The position numbers were made by a program, and so were the translations under genes. DNA of 64,000 bases from Actinopolyspora erythraea (lineage in GTDB: Bacteria; Actinomycetota; Actinomycetes; Mycobacteriales; Pseudonocardiaceae), in assembly GCF_002263515.1 (NCBI RefSeq), contig NZ_CP022752.1, forward strand, positions 1,984,001-2,048,000, read 5' to 3'. Below the pieces are notes generated by a model, which was given only the letters and a program-made list of their open reading frames with translations, ran no database searches and was not told the origin of the DNA. Shown here in pieces: positions 29,281-38,781 of the stretch. Within the stretch, counting starts at the first letter, position 1; each line of letters starts with the position of its first letter.

Positions 29281-31185
29281 GTGGTGGCGACGAACGGGCA
29301 GCGGACGGAGTCCGGTCCTGAGGAACAGCAGCCGGACACGCTGCGCAAGGTGAACCGTGTCGTGATCCGGTTCGCCGGGGACTCCGGTGACGGTATGCAG
29401 TTGACCGGCGACCGGTTCACCTCGGAGGCGGCCGCGTTCGGCAACGACCTGGCGACGCTGCCGAACTACCCGGCCGAGATCCGCGCCCCAGCCGGGACCC
29501 TGCCGGGCGTGTCGAGCTTTCAGCTGCACTTCGCCGACTACGACATCCTCACCCCGGGCGACCGGCCGGACGTGCTGGTGGCGATGAACCCGGCGGCGCT
29601 CAAGGCCAACCTCGGCGACCTCCCGGCCGGGGCGACCGTGGTGGTCAACACCGACGAGTTCACCAAGCGGAACCTGAAGAAGGTGGGCTACGAGCAGTCC
29701 CCGCTGGAGACCGACGAACTGGACCGGTTCACGGTCCACCGGGTCGCGATGAGCGAACTCACCAAGGGGGCCGTGGCCGAGACGGGGCTGACCCGCAAGG
29801 AGGCCGAGCGCTGCAAGAACATGTTCGCGCTCGGGCTGTTGTCCTGGATGTACCACCGTCCCACCGACAACACCGAGCGTTTCCTGCGCGAGAAGTTCGC
29901 AGGTAAGCCCCAGGTCGCGGAGGCGAACCTGCTGGCGTTCCGGGCGGGGTGGAACTACGGGGAAACCACTGAGTCGTTCGCCGTGGCCTACGAGGTCGAG
30001 CCAGCCAGCCTGCCCGAAGGTACCTACCGGCAGGTCACCGGCAACCTCGCCCTGGCCTACGGTCTGGTGGCGGCGGGGCAGCGCAGCGAGCTGCCGGTGT
30101 TCCTCGGCAGCTATCCGATCACTCCGGCCTCGGACGTGCTGCACGAGATGGCCAAGCACAAGAACTTCGGCGTGACCACCTTCCAGGCCGAGGACGAGAT
30201 CGCGGGAGTGGGAGCGGCGCTGGGGGCTTCCTTCGGCGGTTCCCTCGGGGTGACGACCACCTCCGGGCCGGGGCTGGCGCTGAAGTCCGAGACGATCGGA
30301 CTGGCTGTGGCCCTGGAGCTGCCGATGCTGATCTGCGACATCCAGCGCGGCGGCCCCTCGACGGGACTGCCGACCAAGACCGAGCAGGCCGATCTGCTGC
30401 AGGCGCTGTACGGACGCAACGGCGAGTCACCGGTGCCGGTGCTGGCGCCGCGCTCCCCCTCGGACTGCTTCGACATCGCCATGGACGCCGCGCGGATCGC
30501 GCTGACCTACCGCACCCCGGTGCTGCTGTTGTCGGACGGAGCCACCGCCAACGGTTCCGAGCCCTGGCTGATCCCGGACGTGTCCGAACTCCCGGACCTG
30601 CGCGTGAGCTTCGCCGACTCCCCCAACGCCCCGGACGGTTCCGAGGAGTTCTGGCCCTACCAACGTGACCCGCGGACCCTGGCGCGCGAGTGGGCGGTCC
30701 CCGGTACCCCCGGCCTGGAGCACCGGGTCGGGGGCCTGGAGAAGCTGGACGGCAAGGGCAGCATCTCCTACGACCCGGACAACCACGACGCGATGGTGCG
30801 GCTCCGGCAGCGCAGGATCGACGGCATCGAGGTGCCCGACGTGTCGGTCGAGGACCCGGACGGGGACGCCCGGGTCCTGGTGCTCGGATGGGGCTCGTCC
30901 TACGGGCCGATCGGTGCCGCCTGCCGCAGGTTGCGGGCGCGCGGCATGTCGGTCGCCCAGACGCACCTGCGGCACCTCAACCCCATGCCGGGCAACCTCG
31001 GTGAGGTACTGCGCCGTTATGACAGGGTCGTGGTGCCGGAGATGAACATGGGGCAGCTTGCGATGCTGCTGCGGTCGCGGTACCTGGTGGACGCCCAGTC
31101 CTACACCAAGGTGGCGGGCCTGCCGTTCCAGGCCGAGGAGTTGGAAAACGTGCTGTCCGATGTGGTGCAGGGAGTCGAGCTGTGA
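29281..31185 (+). CDS. korA: 2-oxoacid:ferredoxin oxidoreductase, alpha (gamma-alpha fusion) subunit
   Basis: 634 residues, GTG 29281 with AAGGGA upstream. The N-terminal ~200 residues are the gamma domain (VVIRFAGDSGDGMQLTGDRF). The alpha domain follows with VFLGSYPITPASDVLHEMA, TFQAEDEIAGVGAALGASF, TTTSGPGLALKSE, QRGGPSTGLPTKTEQADL and a C-terminal domain ending in RVVVPEMNMGQLAMLLRSRYLVDA. With KorB it forms the thiamine-diphosphate enzyme that converts 2-oxoglutarate (or another 2-oxoacid) to acyl-CoA with reduction of ferredoxin, bypassing the 2-oxoglutarate dehydrogenase step. GTG of korB overlaps its stop by 4 bases. No ferredoxin gene lies beside it. Confidence 0.92.
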   Translation: MVATNGQRTESGPEEQQPDTLRKVNRVVIRFAGDSGDGMQLTGDRFTSEAAAFGNDLATLPNYPAEIRAPAGTLPGVSSFQLHFADYDILTPGDRPDVLVAMNPAALKANLGDLPAGATVVVNTDEFTKRNLKKVGYEQSPLETDELDRFTVHRVAMSELTKGAVAETGLTRKEAERCKNMFALGLLSWMYHRPTDNTERFLREKFAGKPQVAEANLLAFRAGWNYGETTESFAVAYEVEPASLPEGTYRQVTGNLALAYGLVAAGQRSELPVFLGSYPITPASDVLHEMAKHKNFGVTTFQAEDEIAGVGAALGASFGGSLGVTTTSGPGLALKSETIGLAVALELPMLICDIQRGGPSTGLPTKTEQADLLQALYGRNGESPVPVLAPRSPSDCFDIAMDAARIALTYRTPVLLLSDGATANGSEPWLIPDVSELPDLRVSFADSPNAPDGSEEFWPYQRDPRTLAREWAVPGTPGLEHRVGGLEKLDGKGSISYDPDNHDAMVRLRQRRIDGIEVPDVSVEDPDGDARVLVLGWGSSYGPIGAACRRLRARGMSVAQTHLRHLNPMPGNLGEVLRRYDRVVVPEMNMGQLAMLLRSRYLVDAQSYTKVAGLPFQAEELENVLSDVVQGVEL

Positions 31186-32243
31186 CGACGAATCTGGGAC
31201 TTCCCACGATGGGTGGGCTGGCCGGGGTACCCGCCGCCGACGAGGAGTACTCGGCCAAGGACTTCACCAGCGACCAGGAGGTCCGCTGGTGCCCCGGATG
31301 CGGCGACTACGCCGTGCTGGCCGCGGTGCGCGGTTTCCTGCCTGAGCTCGGCATCAAGCGGGAGAACACCGTGTTCGTCTCCGGGATCGGCTGCTCGGCC
31401 CGCTTCCCCTACTACATGAACACCTACGGGATGCACTCCATCCACGGCCGGGCCCCGACCATCGCCACCGGTCTGGCGACCACGCGCCCCGACCTGTCGG
31501 TGTGGGTGGTCACCGGCGACGGCGACGGGCTGTCCATCGGCGGCAACCACCTGATCCACGCGTTGCGGCGCAACGTCAACATCACCGTCCTGCTGTTCAA
31601 CAACAGGATCTACGGGTTGACCAAGGGGCAGTACTCGCCGACCTCGGACCAGGGCATGGTCACCAAGTCCACCCCGGCCGGCTCCGTGGACACCCCGTTC
31701 AACCCGGTCTCGCTCGCGCTGGGAGCCGAGGCCAGTTTCGTGGCCCGCACCCTGGACTCCGACCGCGCACACCTGACCGAGACCCTGCGGGCCGCGGCCC
31801 AGCACCGCGGTTCGGCGCTGGTGGAGATCTACCAGAACTGCCCCATCTTCAACGACGGTGCCTTCGACGTGCTCAAGGACGCCGACGAGAAGCAGCGCAG
31901 GCTGATCCAGCTGCGACACGGCGAGCCCGTCACGTTCGGACCGGAGGACGAGCGCTTCGGGGTGGTTCGTGACGAGCGGGGCGAGCTCCGGGTGGCCAAG
32001 CTCACCGAGGTGGACGAACGGGACCTCGTGGTGCACGACGCCCAGCGCGCCGACACCTCCCACGCCTTCGCCCTCTCGCGGCTCGGCGGCCAGGACCTCG
32101 ATCCCACCGTGACCGGCGTCTTCCGCGCCGTCGATCGCCCCACCTACGACGACCAGGCCAGGCAGCAGCTCGACGAGGCCGCCCAGCAACGTCCCGCCGA
32201 CCTGCAACAGCTGCTCACCGGGCGCGACACCTGGACAATCTGA
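31182..32243 (+). CDS. korB: 2-oxoacid:ferredoxin oxidoreductase, beta subunit
   Basis: 353 residues. TPP and [4Fe-4S] subunit: VRWCPGCGDYAVLAAVR gives two of the cluster cysteines, SGIGCSARFPYYMNTYG a third, VVTGDGDGLSIGGNHLIHA is the TPP-binding GDG region, and FNNRIYGLTKGQYSPTS the magnesium-binding NN part. YQNCPIFND follows. The GTG start overlaps the korA stop, so the subunits should be made in equal amounts. A short palindrome (GAGGGATCCCTC, 32265-32276) follows the stop. Confidence 0.93.
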   Translation: MTTNLGLPTMGGLAGVPAADEEYSAKDFTSDQEVRWCPGCGDYAVLAAVRGFLPELGIKRENTVFVSGIGCSARFPYYMNTYGMHSIHGRAPTIATGLATTRPDLSVWVVTGDGDGLSIGGNHLIHALRRNVNITVLLFNNRIYGLTKGQYSPTSDQGMVTKSTPAGSVDTPFNPVSLALGAEASFVARTLDSDRAHLTETLRAAAQHRGSALVEIYQNCPIFNDGAFDVLKDADEKQRRLIQLRHGEPVTFGPEDERFGVVRDERGELRVAKLTEVDERDLVVHDAQRADTSHAFALSRLGGQDLDPTVTGVFRAVDRPTYDDQARQQLDEAAQQRPADLQQLLTGRDTWTI

Positions 32244-32333
32244 GGTAGTTCCGATACCCGTCTTGAGGGATCCCTCCCGGCGGGGGACCGGTTACCGTCG
32301 ACTCCGCGCGAGTGGTCGTAGCGGGGGAGGACG

Positions 32334-33074
32334 ATGATCGGCTCGGAACTGGCGGGCGTTGATCAGCGGTTGTCCGGCGGCGCGCCGCCGGTGCTGATGT
32401 ATCACTCCGTGCAGGACTACGTGACCGACCCCTACCGGGTGACGGTTCGTCCGGAGCGGTTCGCGCGGCAGCTGCGCTGGTTGCGGCTGCGCGGCTGGAC
32501 CGGCGTGGGGGTGGGGGAGTTGCTGCGCGCCCACCGGCGGGGACGTGCCCGGGGACTCGTGGGACTCACCTTCGACGACGGCTACGCCGACTTCGACGAC
32601 ACCGTGGTGGCGGTGCTGCGCGAGCACGGTTTCACGGCCACGGTGTTCGTGCTCGCCCACCGGCTCGGCGGATACAACACCTGGGACGGTGACGGTCCGC
32701 GCAAGTCACTGATGAACGCCGAGCAGGTTCGGCGGGTCGCACGGCAGGGCATGGAGATCGGATCGCACGGTCTGCTGCACCGTCCGCTCTCCGGAGTTCC
32801 GCACACCGAGATGGTCGACGAGGTGCACCGGAGCCGCGCCGAACTCACCGAGCTGCTGGGGTTCGCCGTGGAGGGGTTCTGCTATCCCTACGGCGACCTC
32901 GACCGGCGGACGATGCGGGAGGTCGACCAGGCCGGCTACTCCTACGCCTGCGCGGTGCGGCCGGACTCGCTGGCGTGTGGACTCGCCATACCGCGTATCC
33001 ACGTGGGCGACCGTGACAACGAGCTCCGGCTGGAAGCCAAGAGGTGGCGCGCACGACTGCGTCCCGCCCGGTGA
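32334..33074 (+). CDS. Polysaccharide deacetylase (CE4/NodB domain)
   Basis: 246 residues from ATG 32334, with GGGGGAGG upstream. NodB motifs: LTFDDGYADF (catalytic Asp and metal Asp), GSHGLLHRPLS (the metal histidines) and FCYPYGDLD. PVLMYHSV near the start is typical of the PgaB/IcaB-like branch. No signal peptide is seen, so either it acts inside the cell or on a lipid-linked intermediate, or it leaves by another route. Enzymes of this family remove N-acetyl groups from GlcNAc or similar residues. It is the first gene of the exopolysaccharide run; 207 bases separate it from the next gene. Confidence 0.85.
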   Translation: MIGSELAGVDQRLSGGAPPVLMYHSVQDYVTDPYRVTVRPERFARQLRWLRLRGWTGVGVGELLRAHRRGRARGLVGLTFDDGYADFDDTVVAVLREHGFTATVFVLAHRLGGYNTWDGDGPRKSLMNAEQVRRVARQGMEIGSHGLLHRPLSGVPHTEMVDEVHRSRAELTELLGFAVEGFCYPYGDLDRRTMREVDQAGYSYACAVRPDSLACGLAIPRIHVGDRDNELRLEAKRWRARLRPAR

Positions 33075-33281
33075 CCCCGGGACGCTTCTCGCGAGCGCCT
33101 TCGACCCGTCGAACCGGCAGAGCGGGAACGGCGGTCGAGAACCCGCGAACGTGTGCGGCACACCCTCCTGCCGAAGGGGTAGACGCTTTTCACCACTGCG
33201 GATGAGGAGAACGGAGCCCCTCCGGTGGGATGGTCGAACCGCGTCGGCAGCGATGCGGCACCGTCTATCCGGGGAGGAACC

Positions 33282-34649
33282 GTGGGGGAACTTCCGCTCT
33301 CACTGGCGGTCAACGGCCGGGAGTACGAGTTCAACGACCGGCTCGTGAGCTATTCGTCGATCAAGGGGACCGACAACGGCGTGGTGCCTTCCGCCCTGGG
33401 ATCGGTGGCGGTGGTCGGGCTGGGTTACGTCGGGCTGCCGACGGTGGTGGAGTTCCACGCCAAGGGGGTCGACGTGATCGGCGTGGACACGAGCCAGGAA
33501 CGGCTGCGAACCATACTGGACGGCGAGGTCGAGCTGGCCGAGTCCGACCGGGAAGCACTGCGCCACGGGCTCGGTAAGGGTGGGATCCGGCTCACTTCGG
33601 ACAGCGCTTCCCTCGGTGAGGCGGAGGCGATCGTCGTCTGCGTGCCCACACCGGTGCGCGAGGACGGCACTCCCGACCTGGCGGCACTGCGAGCAGCCTG
33701 CGCCGACGTGGCCGGGCATGCCCGTCCCGGTCAAACCGTGATCCTGACCTCGACCACCTACGTGGGTACCACGCGTGAACTGCTGGTCGAGCCCCTGCGG
33801 AGTCGCGGGTTGGTTCCGGGGCAGGACGTCCACGTGGCGTTCAGCGCCGAACGGATCGATCCGGGAAACCCCGACCACCGGCAACAGGACACGCCGCGTG
33901 TCGTCGGAGGGGTCACCGAGCGCTGTTCGGTCCTGGCCGCCGAGGTGATCAACCAGGTCACGGGATCCGTGTTCCTGGTCAGCTCACCGGAGGCCGCCGA
34001 GCTGACCAAGCTGTACGAGAACATATTCCGCGCGGTCACGCTCGCGCTGGCCAACGAGTTCGCCGAAGTGTGCCGCGAGCTGGAGCTGGATCCCATCGAG
34101 GTGACCCTGGCGGCGGGGACCAAACCGTACGGCTTCCTCGGAGGTTTCCCCGGGCCCGGGGTGGGCGGCCACTGCATTCCCTGCGATCCCTACTACCTAC
34201 TGTGGCAGCTGCGCGGCCAGGGCAGGTCGGCCCCCCTGCTGGAGCAGGTGATGCGCGTGATCCGGGACCGCCCGCAGCAGGTGGTCACGCGCGTCGCCGA
34301 ACTGCTGAAGGAGGCCGAGATCGGTGTGGAGCGTGCACGCGTCCTGGTGGTGGGGGTCAGTTACAAGGCCGGGGTGGCCGACTTGCGCGAGTCGCCGGCA
34401 CTGCCCATCCTGGCCGGGCTCGCGGACCTGGGGGCCGAGATCGGGTACTACGATCCGCTGGTTCCGCGAGTCCGGCTCCCCGACGGCACCGAGCTGACGA
34501 GCCGGGAGAGCCCTGCATCGGGGCAGTGGGACCTCGTGCTGGTGCACACGCCCCACCCGGGGTTCGACTACCGCTGGGTCGGCCGTTTTCCGCTCGTGCT
34601 CGATGCCACCTACCGGTTCGACCACGCACCACATCGCAGGCTCGTGTGA
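33282..34649 (+). CDS. Nucleotide-sugar dehydrogenase (UDP-ManNAc dehydrogenase-like)
   Basis: 455 residues from GTG 33282, chosen because GGAGG precedes it by four bases. A 40-residue extension without homology (ends KGTDNGVVPSALG) comes before the NAD-binding VAVVGLGYVGLPTVVEF. Middle and end motifs: TSTTYVGTTRELL, FSAERIDPGN, AAELTKLYENIFRAVTLALANE, GFPGPGVGGHCIPCDPYYL (catalytic Cys in GGHCIP, as in WecC-like enzymes rather than the GxxCFP of UDP-glucose dehydrogenases) and GVSYKAGVADLRESPAL. It oxidises C6 of a nucleotide sugar to a uronic acid in two NAD-dependent steps. The product probably supplies the polymer made by the neighbours and could be the carboxylate used by the next gene's ATP-grasp enzyme (inference). 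Confidence 0.88.
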   Translation: MGELPLSLAVNGREYEFNDRLVSYSSIKGTDNGVVPSALGSVAVVGLGYVGLPTVVEFHAKGVDVIGVDTSQERLRTILDGEVELAESDREALRHGLGKGGIRLTSDSASLGEAEAIVVCVPTPVREDGTPDLAALRAACADVAGHARPGQTVILTSTTYVGTTRELLVEPLRSRGLVPGQDVHVAFSAERIDPGNPDHRQQDTPRVVGGVTERCSVLAAEVINQVTGSVFLVSSPEAAELTKLYENIFRAVTLALANEFAEVCRELELDPIEVTLAAGTKPYGFLGGFPGPGVGGHCIPCDPYYLLWQLRGQGRSAPLLEQVMRVIRDRPQQVVTRVAELLKEAEIGVERARVLVVGVSYKAGVADLRESPALPILAGLADLGAEIGYYDPLVPRVRLPDGTELTSRESPASGQWDLVLVHTPHPGFDYRWVGRFPLVLDATYRFDHAPHRRLV

Positions 34650-34660
34650 GGGAGGGCGCC

Positions 34661-36013
34661 GTGCGCGGTCCACGGAACACACCTTCGCCCGCGGCCGGGG
34701 CGTTCGACACCACCACGCCCGCCGTGGTGCTCAAACTGGACAGCAACCCGCTGCACCACGGTGGTCTCGGGATCATCCGAGGCCTGGGAAGGCTGGGTGT
34801 GCCGGTCTACGGTGTCTGCGAGGACCCGCTCGCGCCCGCGGCGCACTCCCGCTACCTGCACGGCCGCTGGCAGTGGCGCGCCGGTGCGGGCACCGAACCG
34901 GACGTCGTGGACGGGCTGGCGCGGATCGCCGAACGGCTCGGCGGGCCCACCGTGGTGTTGCCCACCGACGACGCGGGGGCGCTCCTGCTGGCCGAGCGCG
35001 CCGCCGAACTGCACCCCTGGCTGCTGTTCCCGCGTCCCCCGGCCGACCTGCCGAGGAAACTGGCGGGCAAGGACTCGCTGTACCGGCTCTGCCGTGCCCA
35101 CGGCGTGCCCGGCCCCGTTACCGAGACGGTCACCACCTGGCCCAGGGCACGCGCGTTCGCGGCTTCGGTCGGTTATCCGCTGGTGGCGAAGCTCGCCACT
35201 CCCTGGCTTCGGCGGGGTTCGCGGGTGCCGAGTACCAGCTTGGTGCACACCCCGAACCAACTCGCCGAACTGCATCGTGCGGCGGGGCAACCGATCGTGC
35301 TGCAGGAGTTCCTGCCCCGCGTCCCCGAGGGGGTGGGACGGGGACAGGACTGGTTCCTCCACGGCTACCTGACCGACGACCCGACGCGGAGTCCGGTGTG
35401 CACCGGCATCAAGGAACGCTCCTACCCGTCCTCGGCCGGTCTGACCAGCTTCGGCCGTTGGGTGGTCAACGACGAGATCGAGCGGAGTGCCACCGAGCTG
35501 CTGAGAAGCACCGGTTTCCGCGGCATCGTCGACATGGACTGGCGTTGGGACCCCAGGGACGACCGGTACAAACTGCTCGACTGCAACCCCCGGCTGGGTG
35601 CCCAGTTCCGGCTGTTCAGTGACTGGGCCGGAATCGACCTGGCGGTGGTCGCCTACCTCGATCTGACCGGCCAGCGGGTGCCGTACATAGCCCACGGCCC
35701 CGAACGCCGGTTCGTGGTGGAGAACTACGACCCGCTGGCCGCGTTCGACGGGTGGCGCAGCGGTCGCCTAGGAGTCCGGGAATGGGTCGACTCGCTGCGT
35801 GGCACCGAGGAACCTGCCTGGTTCGCACGGGACGACCTGGCTCCGTTCGGACTGATGTGCCTGCGCATGGGGTGGCGAGCGCTGTCGCGCCGGATTCCGC
35901 TGCCACGAAGGACACAGCGGGCGCGGCCCCCCGAGTTCCACACCGGACGTGCCGGGAACCGGCAGGAGATCTCGGTCCGGCCACCGAACCGAACGAACCG
36001 AGTACCGAGTTGA
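34661..36013 (+). CDS. ATP-grasp family ligase (carboxylate-amine ligase type)
   Basis: About 450 residues; GTG 34661 is favoured by GGGAGGG five bases upstream, and GTG 34646, overlapping the previous stop, is possible. N-terminal part: LKLDSNPLHHGGLGIIRGL, then a pre-ATP-grasp lobe (VVLPTDDAGALLLAERAA). ATP-grasp core: KDSLYRLCRAHGVPGP, YPLVAKLATP with the ATP lysine, VLQEFLP, GIVDMDWRWDPR and KLLDCNPRLGAQFRLF with the metal-binding Asn. Members join a carboxylate to an amine with ATP. In this cluster the likely carboxylate is the uronic acid made by the preceding dehydrogenase or an amino acid attached to a sugar (inference). No membrane segment. Confidence 0.78.
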   Translation: MRGPRNTPSPAAGAFDTTTPAVVLKLDSNPLHHGGLGIIRGLGRLGVPVYGVCEDPLAPAAHSRYLHGRWQWRAGAGTEPDVVDGLARIAERLGGPTVVLPTDDAGALLLAERAAELHPWLLFPRPPADLPRKLAGKDSLYRLCRAHGVPGPVTETVTTWPRARAFAASVGYPLVAKLATPWLRRGSRVPSTSLVHTPNQLAELHRAAGQPIVLQEFLPRVPEGVGRGQDWFLHGYLTDDPTRSPVCTGIKERSYPSSAGLTSFGRWVVNDEIERSATELLRSTGFRGIVDMDWRWDPRDDRYKLLDCNPRLGAQFRLFSDWAGIDLAVVAYLDLTGQRVPYIAHGPERRFVVENYDPLAAFDGWRSGRLGVREWVDSLRGTEEPAWFARDDLAPFGLMCLRMGWRALSRRIPLPRRTQRARPPEFHTGRAGNRQEISVRPPNRTNRVPS

Positions 36014-36025
36014 GGGGGTCCAACG

Positions 36026-37255
36026 ATGAACGAAACAGTCGACGTCGCCATTGTCGGAGCGGGGCCGTACGGACTGTCGCTGGCGGCCCACCTGCGAGCG
36101 GCCGGCGTGAGCCACCGGCAGTTCGGCGTGCCGCTCAACCTGTGGCGCACCGCCATGCCACGGGGGATGTACCTCAAGTCGCAGGGATTCGCCTGCAGCC
36201 TCTCGGATCCCCACGCCAGCCATACGCTCGAGAAGTTCTGCCGGGAAACGGGGCGGGCCTACGCCGACATCGGGATCCCGGTCTCGCTGGACACCTTCCT
36301 GGAGTACGGGACCTGGTTCGAGCGCAACCAGGCACCCGACGTGGAACAGGTGCTGGTCGACGACGTCCGTCGAGTCGGTGATCACTACGAGGTCGAGCTG
36401 ACCGATGGCAGGAGCGCCACCGCCCGGAACGTCGTGATCGCCACCGGGGTGGAGCACTTCGCCCGGGTGCCCGACGTGCTGGCCCAGCTACCCGCCCACC
36501 TGGCATCGCACAGCAGCGCGCACGTGGACCTGGGGGTCTTCCGCGACCGCGAGGTGGCCGTCGTCGGATCCGGACAGTCCGCACTGGAAACCGCCGCCCT
36601 GCTGCGCGAGTCCGGGGCTTCGGTCCGGATCATCGCCCGGTCCGGTCGCATCGTGTGGAACGGTCTGCCTCCCACCGAGGACAGGTCACTGCGCCGGAGG
36701 CTCCGCGAACCCGAGGCCGGGCTCGGTACCGGCTGGGCGACGTGGTTCTACTCCGAACATCCCGAGTTGTTCCGCAGGCTGCCGGTGGCGACGAGGGTGA
36801 GGCTGGCCCGTACGGCGCTGGGGCCCGCCGGGGCCTGGTGGCTGCGGGACCGCGTGGACGGACGCATCCCGATGTTGTTGGACCGGCAGCTGGACTGGGC
36901 GGATCCGACGGGGGATCGGGTGCGACTGGGACTGCGTCGAGGCGGGGAGACCTCCACGCTTTCGCTGGATCACGTCATCAGCGCCACCGGCTACCGGCCG
37001 GATCTGGGGCGGTTGCCCTTCCTCAACCCCGAACTGCGCGGCAGGGTGGGCACGCTGGACCGTGCGCCGAGGGTCGACGCCGCGTACCAGTCCACCGTGC
37101 CGGGGCTGTTCTTCGTCGGCCCCGCTGTCGCTGCCACGTTCGGACCGGTGATGCGGTTCGTCTACGGCGCCGACCACGCCGCGCGTGCCGTGACGGGGCG
37201 GGTCGCGCCAGCCAGGGAACGTCGTGCGTTCGTTCTGCCGGGGGTGGGCAGATGA
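36026..37255 (+). CDS. FAD/NAD(P)-dependent oxidoreductase, flavin monooxygenase-like
   Basis: 409 residues from ATG 36026. FAD-binding GxGxxG in VDVAIVGAGPYGLSLAAHL; the NADP-binding loop is VAVVGSGQSALETAALL; DHVISATGYRPDLGRLPFL is the FATGY-like motif of SidA/FMO-type monooxygenases; the end PGLFFVGPAVAATFGPVMRF closes the FAD site. Size and motif order fit N-hydroxylating or Baeyer-Villiger-like flavoproteins, but the exact reaction is unknown. It sits between an ATP-grasp ligase and the sugar transferase, ATGA-coupled to the latter, so it most likely modifies the amine or sugar of the same polymer. This is an unusual companion for an exopolysaccharide gene set. Confidence 0.78.
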   Translation: MNETVDVAIVGAGPYGLSLAAHLRAAGVSHRQFGVPLNLWRTAMPRGMYLKSQGFACSLSDPHASHTLEKFCRETGRAYADIGIPVSLDTFLEYGTWFERNQAPDVEQVLVDDVRRVGDHYEVELTDGRSATARNVVIATGVEHFARVPDVLAQLPAHLASHSSAHVDLGVFRDREVAVVGSGQSALETAALLRESGASVRIIARSGRIVWNGLPPTEDRSLRRRLREPEAGLGTGWATWFYSEHPELFRRLPVATRVRLARTALGPAGAWWLRDRVDGRIPMLLDRQLDWADPTGDRVRLGLRRGGETSTLSLDHVISATGYRPDLGRLPFLNPELRGRVGTLDRAPRVDAAYQSTVPGLFFVGPAVAATFGPVMRFVYGADHAARAVTGRVAPARERRAFVLPGVGR

Positions 37256-38781
37256 ACTGGCAACCGGTCCGCGAACCGCACCGGGCGGTGCCCCTGCCGC
37301 GGGAGCCCGATCCGTGGGGGACGCGACGTCCCGGCGGGTCCGTCGAGCCCTTCGCGGGGTCAGGAGCAGGGGCAGCGCCGTTCGGTGGCTGGACGCCGTC
37401 GCTGCTCGCCTGGCTGTTCCCCTCGACCGACCTGCTCGTGCTCTGCGTGGTGACGCTCGCGCTGGGGTTTCTCGGTCCCGCCGCCGCGATCTACGTGCCC
37501 GCCGTGCTGCTGGTGCTGGCCGTTCGCGGGGCACAGCGGCTTCCGCTGTGCGGGCGGGTCTCCGACCGGGTCGGGAGCCTGGTCGCCGCGTCGGGGCTGC
37601 CCCTGCTGGTGCTGCTCGCCTGGGTACCGGCATCCCGGGTGCTGCTGCTGGGGGGCTGCTCGGCAGCCGGTCTGTTGTTCGGCAGGCTGCTGACCGTGGT
37701 GGTGCTGCGCCACGCGCACGGCAGGGGGAGGCTGGTCGAGTCGGTGGTGATAGTCGGGCGTGACGGCGCCGCACGGGACCTGGCCCGCGCCCTGACGGAA
37801 CATCGTGCGCCGGGGCTGCGGTTCGTGGGATTCCTCGACCACCGGGGCCCGGCGGAGGCGCCGGGGGGAGAGGTGTTGGCGGCCCCGGCGGAACTGGCCG
37901 AGGTCCTCCGGAGGTACCACGTCACCCGGGTGCTGCTGTGCTGCACCGACGAGACGAGTCCCGGCATCACTGAGGTGGTGCGTCGCTGCCGCTCCCCGAA
38001 GGTCGACATCTGCGTCCTGCCCCGGTTGCCCGGACTGGGACTCGCCGCGTCGCGGACCTCGATGGACGAGGTCTGGGGGATACCGCTGCTGCCACTGCGT
38101 CAGGGTGCGGGCGCGGCCGGGGGACGTCTCGCCAAGCGGGCGTTCGACCTGCTGCTCGCGCCGGTGCTGTTGTTGCTGGCGCTGCCGGTGTTGCTGTCGC
38201 TGGGCGTCGCGGTGCGTTCCCGGAACCCGGCCGCGTTCTTCCGGCAGGAGCGGATCACCAGAGCAGGTGCCCTCACCCGCGTAACAAAACTACGTACCGT
38301 GACTGACAGTGGTCACGACGCCTGGACGCCGACCCCTCACCAGTGTGATCGCCTGGGTAACTGGCTACGCGGTAATCACCTCGACGAGTTACCACAGCTC
38401 TGGAGCGTGCTGCGGGGAGAGATGTCCCTGGTGGGACCGCGTCCCGAGCGGCCGTACTACGCGGTGCGGTTCGCCGCCGCGATCCCGGGCTACGCGGACC
38501 GACACCGCGTCGCGGGAGGTCTCACCGGCTGGGCGCAGGTCCACGGGCTGCACGGTGACACCTCGATCGTCGAGCGGGCCCGTTTCGACAACCAGTACGT
38601 CGAGTACTGGTCACCGTGGCTGGATCTGGTCATCCTCGCGCGCACGGCGGGTGTCGTGCTCACGGGAATCCTCGGATCCCGGCGCAATCGGCAAGGGGGG
38701 AATGGTGCGAGTCCTACACGTGATAACCGGTCTGGGAATAGGTGGAGCCGAGCTGCAACTCCACGAACTGGTACGTCGTAG
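37252..38781 (+). CDS. Polyprenyl-phosphate sugar-1-phosphate transferase (exopolysaccharide initiation)
   Basis: 509 residues. The N-terminal part has about four hydrophobic helices (residues ~45-150), then a Rossmann-like domain (VVIVGRDGAARDLARAL), a last transmembrane segment (LLLAPVLLLLALPVLLSL) and the bacterial sugar transferase domain with RVTKLRTVTDS, LDELPQLWSVLRGEMSLVGPRPE and HRVAGGLTGWAQVHG. It moves a sugar-1-phosphate from a nucleotide sugar to undecaprenyl phosphate, the first membrane step. The core at 38276-38402 uses many codons ending in A/T, including TTA at 38389-38391, unlike the rest of the gene. The end overlaps the next gene by 80 bases. Confidence 0.9.
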   Translation: MNWQPVREPHRAVPLPREPDPWGTRRPGGSVEPFAGSGAGAAPFGGWTPSLLAWLFPSTDLLVLCVVTLALGFLGPAAAIYVPAVLLVLAVRGAQRLPLCGRVSDRVGSLVAASGLPLLVLLAWVPASRVLLLGGCSAAGLLFGRLLTVVVLRHAHGRGRLVESVVIVGRDGAARDLARALTEHRAPGLRFVGFLDHRGPAEAPGGEVLAAPAELAEVLRRYHVTRVLLCCTDETSPGITEVVRRCRSPKVDICVLPRLPGLGLAASRTSMDEVWGIPLLPLRQGAGAAGGRLAKRAFDLLLAPVLLLLALPVLLSLGVAVRSRNPAAFFRQERITRAGALTRVTKLRTVTDSGHDAWTPTPHQCDRLGNWLRGNHLDELPQLWSVLRGEMSLVGPRPERPYYAVRFAAAIPGYADRHRVAGGLTGWAQVHGLHGDTSIVERARFDNQYVEYWSPWLDLVILARTAGVVLTGILGSRRNRQGGNGASPTRDNRSGNRWSRAATPRTGTS

